Source of the DNA: Philopedon plagiatum | Lineage: Eukaryota > Arthropoda > Insecta > Coleoptera > Curculionidae | DNA length: 64,000 nt | Assembly: GCA_963971165.1 (NCBI GenBank) | Contig: OZ020189.1 | Coordinates: 135,638,676-135,702,675, forward strand | Direction: 5' to 3' | Shown here: positions 24,105 to 36,084 of the stretch, piece after piece | Position numbering within the stretch: the stretch's first letter is position 1 | Layout of the letters: each line of letters opens with the position of its first letter | Program-made: the position numbers and the translations under genes | Notes under the pieces: generated by a model | What the model was told of the DNA's origin: nothing | Database searches by the model: none | What the model saw: only the letters and a program-made list of their open reading frames with translations

Positions 24105-24295
24105 AGAAACTGTCTGAGTGACTGACTGACTGATTGACCGACATATCAACGCACAGCCCACACCGCTGGGTCTAGAAACTTGAAATTTTGCACAAAGGTT
24201 TCTTATATAACGTAGGCATCCATAAAGAAAGGGCTTTTCAAAATTCAACCCCTAAGGAGGTGAAATAGGGGTTCAAACTTTGTATGGCGAATATA
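24006..24295. repeat. (TA)n microsatellite with attached dispersed repeat
   Basis: About 48 TA units (24006-24101) are joined to AAGGAGAAACTGTCTGAGTG, then GACTGACTGACTGATTGACC, CAACGCACAGCCCACACCGC and TAGAAACTTGAAATTTTGCA. The same microsatellite-plus-tail arrangement is a familiar dispersed repeat in several insect genomes. Open frames of alternating Tyr/Ile are artefacts. Confidence 0.75.
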
Positions 24296-25892
24296 TATTA
24301 GATGGTCCTATTAAGTCGAAACTTCATAGATGTACTCTAAAAAATAAATGTTTAAACACTTGTTTTTAATTAAAAAAATAACTGTTTGTAACAAAGAAAA
24401 TATAATAGGTTTGTTAGTCGGCAAATTATCAGATTGTCCTTGTGGTTCTTGTTGAGCAGTCTTTTTAACCAAATGTAATGTTATTTATTCATGAAATCTT
24501 CTAATCTTCGAAGAATAATCAAGAAAATAAATTAACACTCGAATTTACAGTACACCAGCCACAGAAGCACTTTTATTTACATATCATGTGACGTCTCTAC
24601 CAATAGGATCGCGTTTTGCAAGTTTTGAATTTTTATGAAAATTTGTAATAGAAAATTAATAAAAACAACCGCCATATAACAATTTAATTTATGTAGAGAA
24701 TACAAAAGAAGATATTTCCGAATTATTTAGATTATATGCTTATTGCCTATTCTGTTATTGTTTGAGTTTATTGCATTAACTACCCATTAGTTTGTGTTTT
24801 TTATATGATGTTATTCCGCTGAATTGAAACATACCTACGCCAATGTAGAAGATGTGTTTGTCGTTTTTAAATTTGGTCGTGTATTTATTTTACATATTTG
24901 AGCGGCCCTACTCACAAATGCTTTTAACAATACAATATTTCAAAATTTAAAATGAGCGCGCCAAACAGCTCGCTAATGGCAGTTAAAATATTCAGGGGAA
25001 ATGTTCTTTTTTCTGTGTACCTATTTTTGAACAAGTTTCGCTTGGAATATTTATAAATACATCACGGTGTACATTAAGCAAGTAAAATATTTACCGAGAC
25101 CTATTTCAGCCAAGAACGCCCGTGTAGGTATTTTCTTTTTCTTTGCATTCATTGTACGTACAGCAGTGGACTAGGGTTCTTAATCTTACAGATCGTTCGG
25201 ACTCGCCTAATAACCGCTAAATTTTCCCCTCAATACTATATAGCATTACTGAAAACAATTTTAGTTCGTTTGATAAAGAAACAGTACGTACACCCACAGG
25301 AGGAGTGTCATATCTCAAAAATTAAGAATTTATTTTAAAGTCTGTTTTAAAAAAATGTCCTCGCGGTAAACGACAATATTGCCCAACGACCACATATTTA
25401 GTTTTTGGAAATGTTTTCTTTAGAAAACAGATTTTGTGAAAATAAATTTAGTTTTTAGTAAATATATGATTTTCACAGTGTAAATTTCACTTAAAAGATT
25501 TAAAACATAATTTTTGAAGGTTCTAAACATTGTACATAGAATAGACGTAAGAACCACATTTATGTCAAAAAAAACGCAAATGGAGAAAACCGCCATCCTG
25601 TGTACAAGGACCAAACTATTTATATGACACATAAACTGATTTACATTTACTAGAATGATGAAAAGTGCTGGTCTTACAGGATTTTTACCCTTAATTCAAA
25701 AATAATACGCAAAAAGCTGTAACACGTACAGTATTTTTGTTACAGGGTGGGGGGATTTCATTCAATTCAGCCAATACCGTATTATGGTACTGTAAAATTT
25801 ATTGAAACGAAGTAAACACATTTATGTCGAAAATTTTAAACGTTATTTAGGATGTTTTGTACAAAAAGTTTAGCAAAAGTGGTAAAATGATT
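24296..25892. other. AT-rich intergenic DNA
   Basis: No recognised gene. A 70-codon minus-strand ORF at 25420-25632 has no family. Confidence 0.4.
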
Positions 25893-26370
25893 CACTTGTT
25901 TTTCTTGTCTGAAATCGAATTTTCTAGTTTCAAGAACCAGCAGCCCATCATGGCTGGGTCCCAGCATTTTCGATAGCGTGTTTCCATCGTTTTAATATCC
26001 CGATGAAATCTTTCCCCTTGATCGTCACTGACCGCGCCCAGATTTGGAGAAAAAAGTGCAAATGTGCAGATGCAGATCAAAATAAATTTCTATGGACATG
26101 AGACATTCTAGTGACTGGCAGGCTTTAAAAGTTCTTTTACGAGAGTTTTCGTGTTTCTTGTTGCCCCAAAAATCCTTTTACTACATTTACAAAACAATTC
26201 GAAGTCACTAGTTCTTTTTCATTTAGTTTTTACTTAAAAAGAGGATTGTTTATAAGTTTCTTTATTTGAGGTCCAGTGAAGACCTTCTCCAGTCCTTCTT
26301 TCAGTTTTGCATAACTTAATTGTGGAAAAACTTTTTTTATGTACTTGAAGCCATCACCTTCTTTGTCCAT
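25893..26370 (-). pseudogene. Repetitive TE-associated insect gene fragment of unknown function
   Basis: A minus-strand ATG at 26370 opens MDKEGDGFKYIKKVFPQLSY, then KLKEGLEKVFTGPQIKKLIN, then NPLFK and a stop. The next part in other frames is KELVTSNCFVNVVKGFLGQQ, and the end reads AVSDDQGERFHRDIKTMETR followed by YRKCWDPAMMG. I recognise this as a multicopy protein family in arthropod genomes, whose usual text is (F)GPQIRKL then C..FLGN then GAVSDEHGERFHQDI..ME.RY.G.W. Its biochemical role is unknown to me; copy number suggests a mobile-element passenger. Stops and frameshifts make this copy non-functional. Confidence 0.6.
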
Positions 26371-26946
26371 TGCTAGTTATTTTTTATAATAAGCAAAATA
26401 TTTAGAAATTTTGTTCAAACAATGACACGGGGTGCAAGCAGGTACTCAAAAGAACATTTTTATTAATAGATATTTTTAGATATTAACTACTTACTAAATG
26501 GAATTAGAAAAATATCATTTTCGTTCATGTTTCCAAAACCATGTCGACCAGTGTTATTATATTAATTTAAGATATTTATTTTATTATTTATTATTTAGTA
26601 CACGTACCTACTATTTTACTGTAATTTTAGTTTACTCCTAAATCCAATACTGCCCATAATTTTAAATCCTTTTAAGAATTTACAGGGTATTCAAACTAAA
26701 ATCTAAACAATGATACACGATATGTAAAGCATAACAGCGACATGTGTGCAAAAGTACTAAAAATTCGTCCAAATCAAGAATTAGATGAGTCATGTCAAGG
26801 AAGACGCAAATTAAAGCTGTTTGCAAAAATAGGTTATAATTGATTTTTTTTTATTTATGATTAATTCGATTGGTTAGTTTATATTAGGTGGCGACAGGGA
26901 CATTTAAAATAAAAATATCTCTTCACTGCGATGTTATAATTACTCA
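26371..26946. other. No gene seen
   Basis: AT-rich, no recognisable feature. Confidence 0.4.
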
Positions 26947-26985
26947 TTGTCTTACCAGTAAGTTTCTAGCTTACTGGTAAGACAA
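26947..26985. repeat. Perfect 16-bp inverted repeat (stem-loop)
   Basis: TTGTCTTACCAGTAAG at 26947-26962 and its exact complement at 26970-26985 are separated by TTTCTAG. No T-rich tail or nearby gene suggests a terminator; the role is unknown. Confidence 0.85.
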
Positions 26986-27267
26986 ATTTACTGTAGTACT
27001 TGATTGTAGTCAGCATCAATTTAAACTCTGCTGTCTTTGACCAAAACTAAATTTTTGGAACCCAGTGCAAATACAAACTGTCCAATAATTTGTGGTCTGT
27101 GTCTGTGCGTTTAAAAATCTGTACTTCTTTCTTCTAAAAATTGCGTTTGAAATCATTCGGCAGCTATAAGTCATTCCAATTCCCAAAAGTTGTCCCTCCC
27201 ATCTGTATAGTTACATTTAAGATTAGGACAATGTTTCTGTATGTGTCAAAGACAGGTTCTCATCGTA

Positions 27268-28770
27268 CAGTGGCGCAAAAAAGTCTCCGTACGATCCTAA
27301 TTTAAAAATAATTTTATTAAAAAACAACACTTATCTAAGATAAATTTATTTTTTATATGTGGGTATATAATAACTTTTAACAGCATTACAAAATATAATA
27401 TTGACATGGTAAAAACTAAATCAGTTTTCTATTCAAATAAATAAAAATGCAACATTATCCCAAAATTTTTAATTATGAAATTGAGTTGATCGTTACTTGA
27501 TGAAAATCCATTTTACTTATACCGTAAATGAAACACTGTTTCAGATTTTCACTTAAACAAATTTTGTTTATTAAAAAATAATAAAACAAATCAGACACGA
27601 CATATTTCGTTACACTATAACTTTGTCAAGTGTGGTAGGTATCTAAACTGATTGAAAATTCCAAAATATAAACAGAAAAAGGACAATACAAAATAATTAT
27701 GCGAATTTACATTTTACGACAAATAAGGTTTGTAAATGGTTATAATGTACATTATTAAGGATAATAGTGGGATTTTCCCAGTTTAAGTAATTGATAAATA
27801 ATCCTTCCTATTATTACTTAGAGTAAATAACTACTTATTTAAATTGTAGGGATTTTTCAGAATAGATTAAGTAACGGTGAATTATTGGTTTCTAATTGAT
27901 CATTTAACAAATTGCCTGACTTTTTTAATTTGCTAATCTCTAAAGATTCCAACAATGACAGTTTTTTACTTTTATTTTCTATGTGGAGTACTGAAAAATT
28001 ATCATTAAAGTTATGGTTGTTATCTATTAAATGTGACGAATAGGCAGAATTGTGTTTTTTGTTTTGGAAATCTCTTTTATGTTCTTTGATTCTTGTACCA
28101 AACGTGCGTCCTGTTTGGCCTACATAACTATTTGGACAAGAACCGCAATCTAATTTATAAACTCCGCACTTCTTTGTCTTATCAGTTTTGTCTTTATTAT
28201 TTTTGAGAAATTTACCTAATGTATTATTTGTTTTAAAAGCAATATTGATGTTTTCTTTTCTAAGAGCAGAACTGACTCTAGCATCTGATAGTCAGTATAC
28301 CCAAAATTTTTACAAGAAAGTCTCCGTACGAATTATAACAAAAAACTTTCCGAAGAACTAAGGGCTAAAAACTAACATTCAATATTTTGATGGATTCCCT
28401 TTTGCCTTAAGAACAGCAGCCAAAGGACGGGACATTGATCTGACTAGTTTTTCTGTTACTGTCTGAGAAATTTTGTTCCATTCTTCCTGTAACCGTTGTT
28501 CTAACTCATTTTTATTATTTATGGAGTGTAGGTACTCTAATCCGGCGCTATAATTCTTCCCATCAGTTGGATTAAGGTCCGGAGACTGCGGTGGTTGAGT
28601 GTACTTTTTACCTTATACAGTAGCCAGTGCTTCGTTAATTATTGAGCTGTGTGTTTTGGATCGTTGTCTTGCACGAAAATAAATGACTGGTTTAAGTCTA
28701 ATTTTGCGCACTCTACCAGAAATTTGACTTTAAAATATTTGGGTAACCTTTGCTGTCCATAGTGGTGTCG
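27268..28770 (-). mobile_element. Tc1-like DNA transposon, interrupted by a Penelope-like element
   Basis: One terminus is at 27268: TA followed by CAGTGGCGCAAAAAAGTCTC, a Tc1-style end. Fourteen bases, AAGTCTCCGTACGA, occur at 27281-27294 and again at 28318-28331, with a Penelope-like insert between. Beyond it on the minus strand lies the transposase tail ending at 28379: SFIFVQDNDPKHTAQ (with the second catalytic Asp), then after a frameshift PPQSPDLNPT, NNKNELEQRLQEEWNKI and a tail ending KAKGNPSKY. Tc1 transposases share QDNDPKHTs, W P.QSPDLNPIEnlW and mp.R..avi.akGg.tkY. In-frame stops and loss of everything 5' of about 28770 show it is dead. The second inverted repeat is missing. Confidence 0.8.
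27857..28293 (-). CDS. Penelope-like element GIY-YIG endonuclease domain (5'-truncated)
   Basis: The minus strand is open from about 28293 to a TGA at 27857, without an ATG. It reads SDARVSSALRKENINIAFKT, then KTKKCGVYKLDCGSCPNSYV, then GQTGRTFGTRIKEHKRDFQN, then HLIDNNHNF and a tail with LSLLESLEISKLKK. This is the GIY-YIG nuclease of Penelope retroelements, which nicks target DNA for priming. GVYKLDC...YVGQTGR is the GIY-YIG signature, the conserved Arg is in FGTRIKEH, and the Cys-X-X-Cys style CGSCP insert is typical. The reverse transcriptase is absent, so this is a 5'-truncated insertion of about 1 kb (27295-28317) with a 14-base target duplication. No stop interrupts the surviving 145 codons, so it is fairly recent. 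Confidence 0.88.
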
Positions 28771-30256
28771 ATTCAACTGTACTGCTATTTTCAGTACTTG
28801 TTACACGTTATACACTGTATACTGTTGTACTTTTAACCTTTAACAAAATATGTTTTACTATCGAACTATTAAAAATAATTTATGTTTACGTTATGATTTA
28901 TGATAATTGAAAATCATCCCAATTCGACGTGAAAATAATTATTCTGCAACTACCGTCGATAAGAATTTTAAGGCCACCATGCCTTGTAAAACCAGTGCAA
29001 ATACCGTTGTTATTTTTGATACGTTGTCTTAGTATCACGAAACGCGGTAAATTATAATATAATACACAAATACACTGCATACCGTTCGGCTTTGAACGAA
29101 TTGAGCCGATGGTATTCCGATTCCGGTTAATGTAGGTTTATAGTGTGCATGTATGAGGCTTATTTTATAGCATGGAATTGTATGTTATTATTATTACTAT
29201 TACAAATGGTTTTGTTTTCGTTGCTTTTATGCTATGTATTGCGTCTAACCGTCCGTCATATGGTATAATGTTTGGTCTTACTGAAACCTTGCTACAAGGT
29301 TAATAAATTACTAAAGTCGTTTGTTTAGAGAATTAGTGTAATGATGTAGGTACCTAATTATTGAACCACCAGTTGGAAGAAGGAAATGAATCCATACTAT
29401 TGATTTTGGGAAAATCGAAAAAAACTTTTTTACTTTCTTTTTCAATATTTTCTTGAATTTAACTTTTAGGTAAAATATAGTGCAGTGTGTTTTAAGTCTA
29501 GTAGGATAATTGGACGCCATATAGTGGTTTTTATTAGTTAGTTATCATAAGATTTATTTCCTTATTCAAATTTATGATTTTTTTTAAAGAGAATAAACAC
29601 AATAGCCACATGAAATATTGTTATTTACTGGACATACTAATAATAACAAAAAAGACGTAATTAAACAGTAGTATCAAAACTGAAATCTACGCGATCCTAA
29701 GCCCAAATATGACTTTCTAACTTTCGTCTTCCGCGGGAGTTTCAGATGAAGTAGTTGAGATGTCAGTACATTCTCGTAGAATTATTTTTTATGATCTAGT
29801 ATATACCGAATAATTTTGCGGATATCTCCATCTTTTTTTTGATTTATTGGTACTTTACCGTCGTACGCTACAGTGGTCGTTAATGCAGGGTGTACCCCAG
29901 CTTTACGGAGCACAAAACTGTTTTTACCAGTCCATCAATGTGTTCTAAGGCTGTTAACAAACCTGAGCAAACCTGAACAAACAAGGTCCCACTCGCAATA
30001 ATACCAGAAACAGTACTGAATAACTGAATTAATATATGACCGAGTACCTACAATAGTTTGAAGAAGGGAATAAATCCAGGATATATTTCCTTCTTAAAAC
30101 TAATGTAATATGTTAACGCTTATCTCTGCGTAACGTGTAAGGTATTTATGCCCTTCTTAGCACTAAGACATAGGTGTTGCCTTAAAAATGCTAATTTTAA
30201 TAAAAAGTCATTTTGCCATATTTTGGCGTTTATTTCCTTCTTCAAACTGGTGGTTG
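28771..30256. other. No gene seen
   Basis: AT-rich; short ORFs at 28898-29080 and 29311-29520 have no family resemblance. Confidence 0.4.
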
Positions 30257-30299
30257 TTTTTAACTTCTTACTATAAATTTTATAGTAAGAAGTTAAAAA
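30257..30299. repeat. Perfect 43-bp palindrome
   Basis: Arms of 21 bases (TTTTTAACTTCTTACTATAAA and its complement) meet at a single central base. Such near-perfect palindromes are unstable and are usually either very young or assembly artefacts. Confidence 0.85.
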
Positions 30300-30742
30300 G
30301 TACTTGCAAGTATTTGTATTTGTCATGATCATGGAAGGATTCAGCATAATTTCACGTCTCTTGAGGGTGTGTTGGTCATGCACTAGCACTATGTAGTGGT
30401 TTGAGTTGAATAATTAGTTATGTACCATGCAGTTAACGTTGTTGGTCGGGATGTAAGTTTAACTAATATTACTTTTTGATTAGTTCGTCTACGGACTACC
30501 TGGTTTTGAAGGATTTATTATTTTCAATATGAGTCAGGCCAGTGAAGCCAGTATCAACTTTAATGGCATACATATTGATTAAAAAGTAAACATTAGTTTG
30601 TAAACTTTGCAGGTTGACCATAGTTATAATTTCGATCCTAATTTGTCGCTTAAAAAATAATGTTTATGCTAACACATCATTACAATAATTTTTAATATAT
30701 TATAATGTAGTAAGTACACTTCTAAATGAAAGTAATATAATT

Positions 30743-31165
30743 CTTTGTTGTAACGCTTCAAAGCAAAAATCAATCGTTGGAAAAATATCCATAAGATGGG
30801 ACTATACAAATGGTTAATAATAACATTAATAACATAAAGATACCGGTTTTGATGTTGTGTGCAGACAAGGCTTGTTTACATTTCGCCAAACGCTTTGAGA
30901 TCAGTTAGAATGTTTTGTTTGTGGCCAGTGTTAAATAAAGCATTATATTGAAATGTACCACCCACTGTACATTTTAAAATGATTGTTTTGTAATTATCAC
31001 TTTATAAAAAATTCTTAATCAGATTAACTAATTTCCTCACATGGTTTGACAAAATGTAATGTAAACAGTATTAACAACGACGGCTTTATGTTACTGTTAA
31101 CCATTTGTATAATCCCATTTTATAACTTTTTTACGAATATTTTTGTTTCAAGGCGGTACAACAAA
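30743..31165. mobile_element. Probable MITE with diverged inverted repeats of about 100 bp
   Basis: The left end CTTTGTTGTAACGCTT is inverse to the right end ..GGCGGTACAACAAAG. Further in, GGGACTATACAAATGGTTAA (30797) matches the inverse of TTAACCATTTGTATAATCCC (about 31104-31124), and AACATAAAG is mirrored by CTTTATGTTA. Divergence is considerable. No coding capacity, and no clear target duplication. Confidence 0.6.
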
Positions 31166-33674
31166 GGTGTATATGAAGTGGACTTTGGTTCATCAACCTA
31201 TTCTACTCCTTTATAGTGTTACTTAATTATTCTTTCATACTTATTTTTAACATATTTTTACCGTATAAGCATACGTTTGTAACAGGAATTAGAAAACATA
31301 TTGCAAGACGTGTTTTCGTTTCTCAGGCAGCTGTAACAAAGGGTACTGGCTGGATTTTAGAATAAACAGTTTTTTTGAAGTTTTCTTCCCTTTTTTGTGG
31401 TAGTTGAGTTATATTTTAATTCTTCACTGTAACGGTGGTGTTTTTTTTATATCGCCAAAAAAAAAATCAAAATGGGATGAACTAAGTCATTTCATATACC
31501 TAAGTATGATTAGATTTCTCATCAGGGTCGTCAAGACATGAAGCTACAGCGTTAATTTTTACTTTCCTTGTATGTACAGAAGGTGTATGAAGATTTTATA
31601 GATACAACACAAAAAATTACTGTACCAAAAAGAAAATGTTCGATTTCGATCACCACTTTGTGTACTATCGAGCCAAAAAACGGGACCACTTCAAAATTGG
31701 TTAAAATAAAATGAATCGACATAAATTCACAATATAGTGCTTTTATCGATTTTACATTAGAAGCTATAGTTTTTAGTGCAAATTCTATGCGCAGCCTACT
31801 CCACACTGCTAAATAACATCGATTGGGCCTGACAATGACATAATAATTAATAACTGAATTCGAGTAGCCAAATAAATTTCATGGTGGCCTCGTCGTTTTT
31901 TTTTTTTGCTTGTCAGTGTGTTTTTTCCGTATAAATTTGATTCTGATATATTCGATCAAACAGATTTTAAAGCTGAATTAAGTTTACCGTTAATTAGAAA
32001 TATTACTTGGTGAAAATATAACACTAAATAATGGTAGGTTGGTATAATAAATAGGTGGGGCCGACGAATGTCCCCTTAAGCCATTTAATACATTTATAAG
32101 CAACTTATATTAGAGCATTATTGCAAGTAAGCATTCAACTATCTATAAAAAGCTATACTAAAAATTCTGTTAGGCCCTTGGATGAATTACAAAGGATTCG
32201 GTGTTCCGTATACTGTGAGCGAATCGAACGTGAATCCTGTTTATTTGTTGTTTGTTATGAAAACATCTTATCCTAGAGGTCCAGTTTACGAACTTAAGGA
32301 AATACGTAATTGAATCAAGAATGGTAGTAGAAAGAGATAAAATAGCATTGGGGTGTTGGAGCTCAGAAGTGTTGCTGTCTCTGTTGGTTGCTTAGGAAAC
32401 ACTCGGTTACACGTATGTCTTTGTCTAATGAACTAGAAAAGAAAAAGTGTCACTTATAGATTTATAAATGACTCGGAGCGACTTTAAATAAACCTTTAGA
32501 AATAATGTATTTAAACGCTTTCTAACCTAAATTTATTATTATTTAGCAGAAAATAAAATATTTTAGGGCTGTTATTACTTTTAGTAAATCTTGTGATGCT
32601 TCTAACATATTTTTTGTACAAAAATACAAGGTAAAATAAGATGTGGCCAATGTTTACAAATTGTGTTTACAGTGTCGCTTAGAATGTTTTGTTGTGGCTT
32701 CAAAGAATGTAGTTGTGAAGGGGAGTGCTCGTCAATTGTTCACAGGATTTTAGCATGAAAAATGGTGAGCAGTTACTTAAAAACTAACAACGTGGCCAAA
32801 AACTCAACTTCTGCACCTATGCTTTTGAGTCCGGTGTGTCTTGGTACCTGGAGTAAAGTTAGTTTTCCTGTTAGAGCAAATATCAACTAATTAGCTAATC
32901 ATTACTCTCGGTGATGACTACAAACCAAAAGGTGTTGCTATGTATTTTCATCAAACTCTGATGATTCTAATTACTAATCACCTGCTCATTTCATGTGTTT
33001 CATCTTTTTGCCAGTTAATTTATTCTTTCATCGCCATTTCTTCAATATACGTTTAAATACAATTATTATACGTATATACCCAGTTTAATTCTTATTAAAT
33101 AACACCAATTATATTCCCATTCTTTTTAAGTAGTCGAATGCTAGACTGCGTATCAAATTGCTCACTAACCGTGACATGTATGAATATCTAACATCGAAAT
33201 CGCATTTAAAATTCTTATTATGTGGCATTTTATAACAAATTCATTGGCTTCTGTTGCATGGAGATAAAATATTTAATATGTACACTTCCTTGTCCTTATC
33301 CCAGTTCATTTATTTATAACTGCCCGTAACGAGACATAAGTTAATAAAAAGTGCTGAACCTGTTCTTGCTTGCATTTGCATGTCAAAGCATTACGTTAAG
33401 ATGTATTAGTTCAACGTTTAACCAAAGCTTGCAGCTGAGCAGACTTATATTTTAGAAATAATGATTCGCATACTGACAAAATATATAGCATCAGTGACCG
33501 CTGCCTGCTTACACTGGATGACATCAATTTGTGTCCTGTGATAAGAACTATTTTTATCAAATGTTTGCTTGTTGATAATAAATTTGACAATATAAATCAT
33601 TTTTGTCAGTGTGAAGCACAAGTTGGTTACAGATACGATTTTAACACTACACTTTTTCCATTTCTACATGTATA
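31166..33674. other. AT-rich intergenic DNA
   Basis: I see nothing I can support. The ORF at 31552-31806 (minus) has no recognisable family. Confidence 0.4.
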
Positions 33675-34172
33675 CGTCGTAGGCAGAATGCCAATTTAGG
33701 CTTTTTATAAACTTCCTTGGCATTTTACAAAAAGCCGGCAAAACGCGAATAAGAAATAAAAGCTAACCCAGATCGACTCCAAAAGGTGCAGAAATAAAAA
33801 CTGCATAATAAAGTCAGTTGTGAAATACGTTCTCGGACAGGTTTGCTCAGTTTTCGGTTTCATCAGTGTCTTATTTAATAAAATGTCAGTTGTATACGGT
33901 GTTGCTCGTGCAGTCGCAGTAAACTCAACAATGATAGATAAAAAGGATACTGATGAAACCTAAAACTGAGCAAACCTGTCCGAGAACGTATTTAACAACT
34001 CCGTGGCCACAAGAAGAAATTATATTATATCTAACAACAGCTTTAATGCCAGAATTACGTTAGTTTTCGTTAGTCGTAACGAAAAATGCATTTTATGCTT
34101 GCGTTTTGCCGGCTTTTTGTAAACTGCCTAGGAAGTTTATAAAAAGCCTAAATTTGCATTCTGCCTACGACA
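33675..34172. mobile_element. 498-bp MITE with a second inverted repeat nested inside
   Basis: The outer arms are about 70 bp: CGTCGTAGGCAGAATGC..ATTTAGGCTTTTTATAAAC and AAAAAGCCGGCAAAACGC, mirrored at 34102-34172. TA flanks both ends, as for Tc1/mariner-type MITEs. Within lies an unrelated inverted repeat of about 50 bp: GTTGTGAAATACGTTCTCGG (33817) with GGACAGGTTTGCTCAGTTTT, mirrored at 33950-33999. The two pairs are concentric. There is no coding sequence. Confidence 0.85.
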
Positions 34173-34596
34173 TATACACTCGGTTTCTCTATGTAATAAA
34201 TTTAATTGGCGTGTCAAGTCACCTTTAGCAATGACATTAACATGTGTGCTGTCACATTACAAGTGTCCAGTGGTCTAATTATTAATTACATTGCTTTGAG
34301 AAACGGACCATTAGACTTTTTCCCGGAATATTTCAGCACCTTAATAATAGCAAATACATCTGAAATCTTTTTTTTTGTATTTTCTACATAAATTAAACGT
34401 TTATGATGATTGCTTTTATCCACTTACTGTCGTTTCCAACTAATTTTCCAATTTTATTAACAATTTTGATCCAGAATCTGTCAAAAAATACACCCCATAT
34501 CAAAGAGAAAAAATCGAAAGTTTCTTTCCAGTGCTATTAGCACCCAGTATGATGTGGATGCGTCATGCGTTGATGAACAATATTATTAGTAGTAAT
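34173..34596. other. No gene seen
   Basis: AT-rich spacer between two inverted-repeat elements. Confidence 0.4.
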
Positions 34597-35121
34597 AAAA
34601 TCTTGTAAAAAATACTTTTTAAAAACAAACTTTTATTATTTATATGTACCCACTAAAGCGAAAAAAATAAGTATAGTTTTTTCATTGTGGCAATGCTAAA
34701 TGCCATTTATAAGTGGACGTAGTTCGCGTGGATGGATCCTAATAAAAGTAGTATCAAAGTTCTCACTGAAACAGATATAATATATTATGGTATATTTATT
34801 GTCTTAAAAGCTTGTAGCGCGCGAAAAGTTCATACATGCATTAATTTTGTTTGGCAGAAATTGTAAGTAGATACCTAAGTATGTATTTTTTCCTTTTCTA
34901 TTCACGCGACAAGCTTTTAAGACAATACTCCACATAATATAGTATATCTGTTTCAGTGATAACGTTGATACTACTTTTATTAGGATCCACCCACGCGAAT
35001 TACGTCCACTTATAAATAACATTTAGCATTTCCACAACGAAAAAGCTATACTTATTTTTTTCGTTTTAGTACATCTAAATAATAAAAGCGTGTTTTTAAA
35101 AAGTCTTTTTTACAAGATTTT
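34597..35121. mobile_element. 525-bp foldback element, arms of about 220 bp
   Basis: AAAATCTTGTAAAAAATACT at 34597 is mirrored by the block ending CAAGATTTT at 35121. Arms stay complementary through AAATAAGTATAG, GTGGACGTA.TTCGCGTGG, GATCCTAATAAAAGTAGTAT and GTCTTAAAAGCTTGT. The unpaired centre is about 34820-34900. No coding capacity; this is a separate family from the 850-bp foldback at 16.7 kb. Confidence 0.85.
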
Positions 35122-35195
35122 ATTTATAAATTTTTAGTTACGTCTTAACCTATGCATTTCTGATAATGCATCACCATTACAAAAAATTTTACCTG

Positions 35196-35509
35196 TTATC
35201 GTATTCTATTCGTCAAACCCTTTCACTTAATGCCGATATCATGGGAATTGTTAAGAAAACGGTAATCCGCCATCTTGTGGCGTCCGCCATATTGGGTTTA
35301 GAATGACGTCACACAGCTTATCGTATTCTACTCGTCAAACCCTTTCATTTGAGACAAATGTCAAGGGGGTTGTGAAGAAAAAGGCCATCCGCCATCTTGT
35401 GGCGTCCGCCATAGTGAGTTTAGAATGCCGTCACATATCTTATCGTATTCTAATCGTCAAACCCTTGCATTTGATTCCTATCTCGAGGGGATGGTGAAAA
35501 AAAAGGTAA
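35196..35509. repeat. 122-bp satellite array, left part
   Basis: Units start TTATCGTATTCTA.TCGTCAAA at 35196, 35318 and 35440, an exact 122-base period. Each continues through CCCTTTCATTT, AAGGGGATTGTGAAG and CCGCCATCTTGTGGCGTCCG. The third unit is cut after base 70 by the transposon at 35510. The array resumes at 38797. Confidence 0.95.
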
Positions 35510-36084
35510 GGGTGTATCTCCCAAAACCGTAATATACATATTAGGGGAAAAATTTTTAGTAATATATTTTTAAATAACTTATTTGCAAATTTTTATTTTA
35601 AATGTGTTGTAGTGGTTTATTAAAAGATAGTGGTCACGAATTGAGATTGATAATTTAAGCAAAAAACGAAATTTTTAAAAATATATATTCACGGAGGTGG
35701 GAACTATCACACGGAGGTGAGAAAAAAATTCAAAAACAATATTATAAAATACCCTTTCTGCATTTTTGTCTATTTGGTGGTATATTTTTGTATACTTGAT
35801 ATAACAGTTTTTTCAATATAGTAATAGATCACATTCTACTGCTTCAATAATATGCAGTAATCCTAAGAAATATTATTGTTTTTTATTAGTGTTAACAAAA
35901 AATACTAAATAGGAACAAAAAATCTTACTAAACCTAAAATAGACAGTAAATACCTACGTAAAAAATACTTGACATAAAGCATATGCTTATAAGACGTCTT
36001 AAGAGACAAAATAGGAACAAAAAATCTTAAAATACTGAAAAACATTTCTACTTAACGTAAATTAGTAACTAGCGGTGCATAAAA

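Noticed and set aside
24000..24248. Open frames of alternating Tyr/Ile over the TA repeats at 24.0 and 39.8 kb
   Set aside because: They are translations of (TA)n microsatellites on both strands, not genes.
35303..35497. ORFs across the 122-bp satellite (also 38706-38957)
   Set aside because: They read through the repeat unit and have no independent coding support.
35506..35509. Assigning the 3.3-kb transposon to piggyBac
   Set aside because: The target is GTAA rather than TTAA, the ends start GGGT rather than CCY, and no piggyBac DDD motif is visible.
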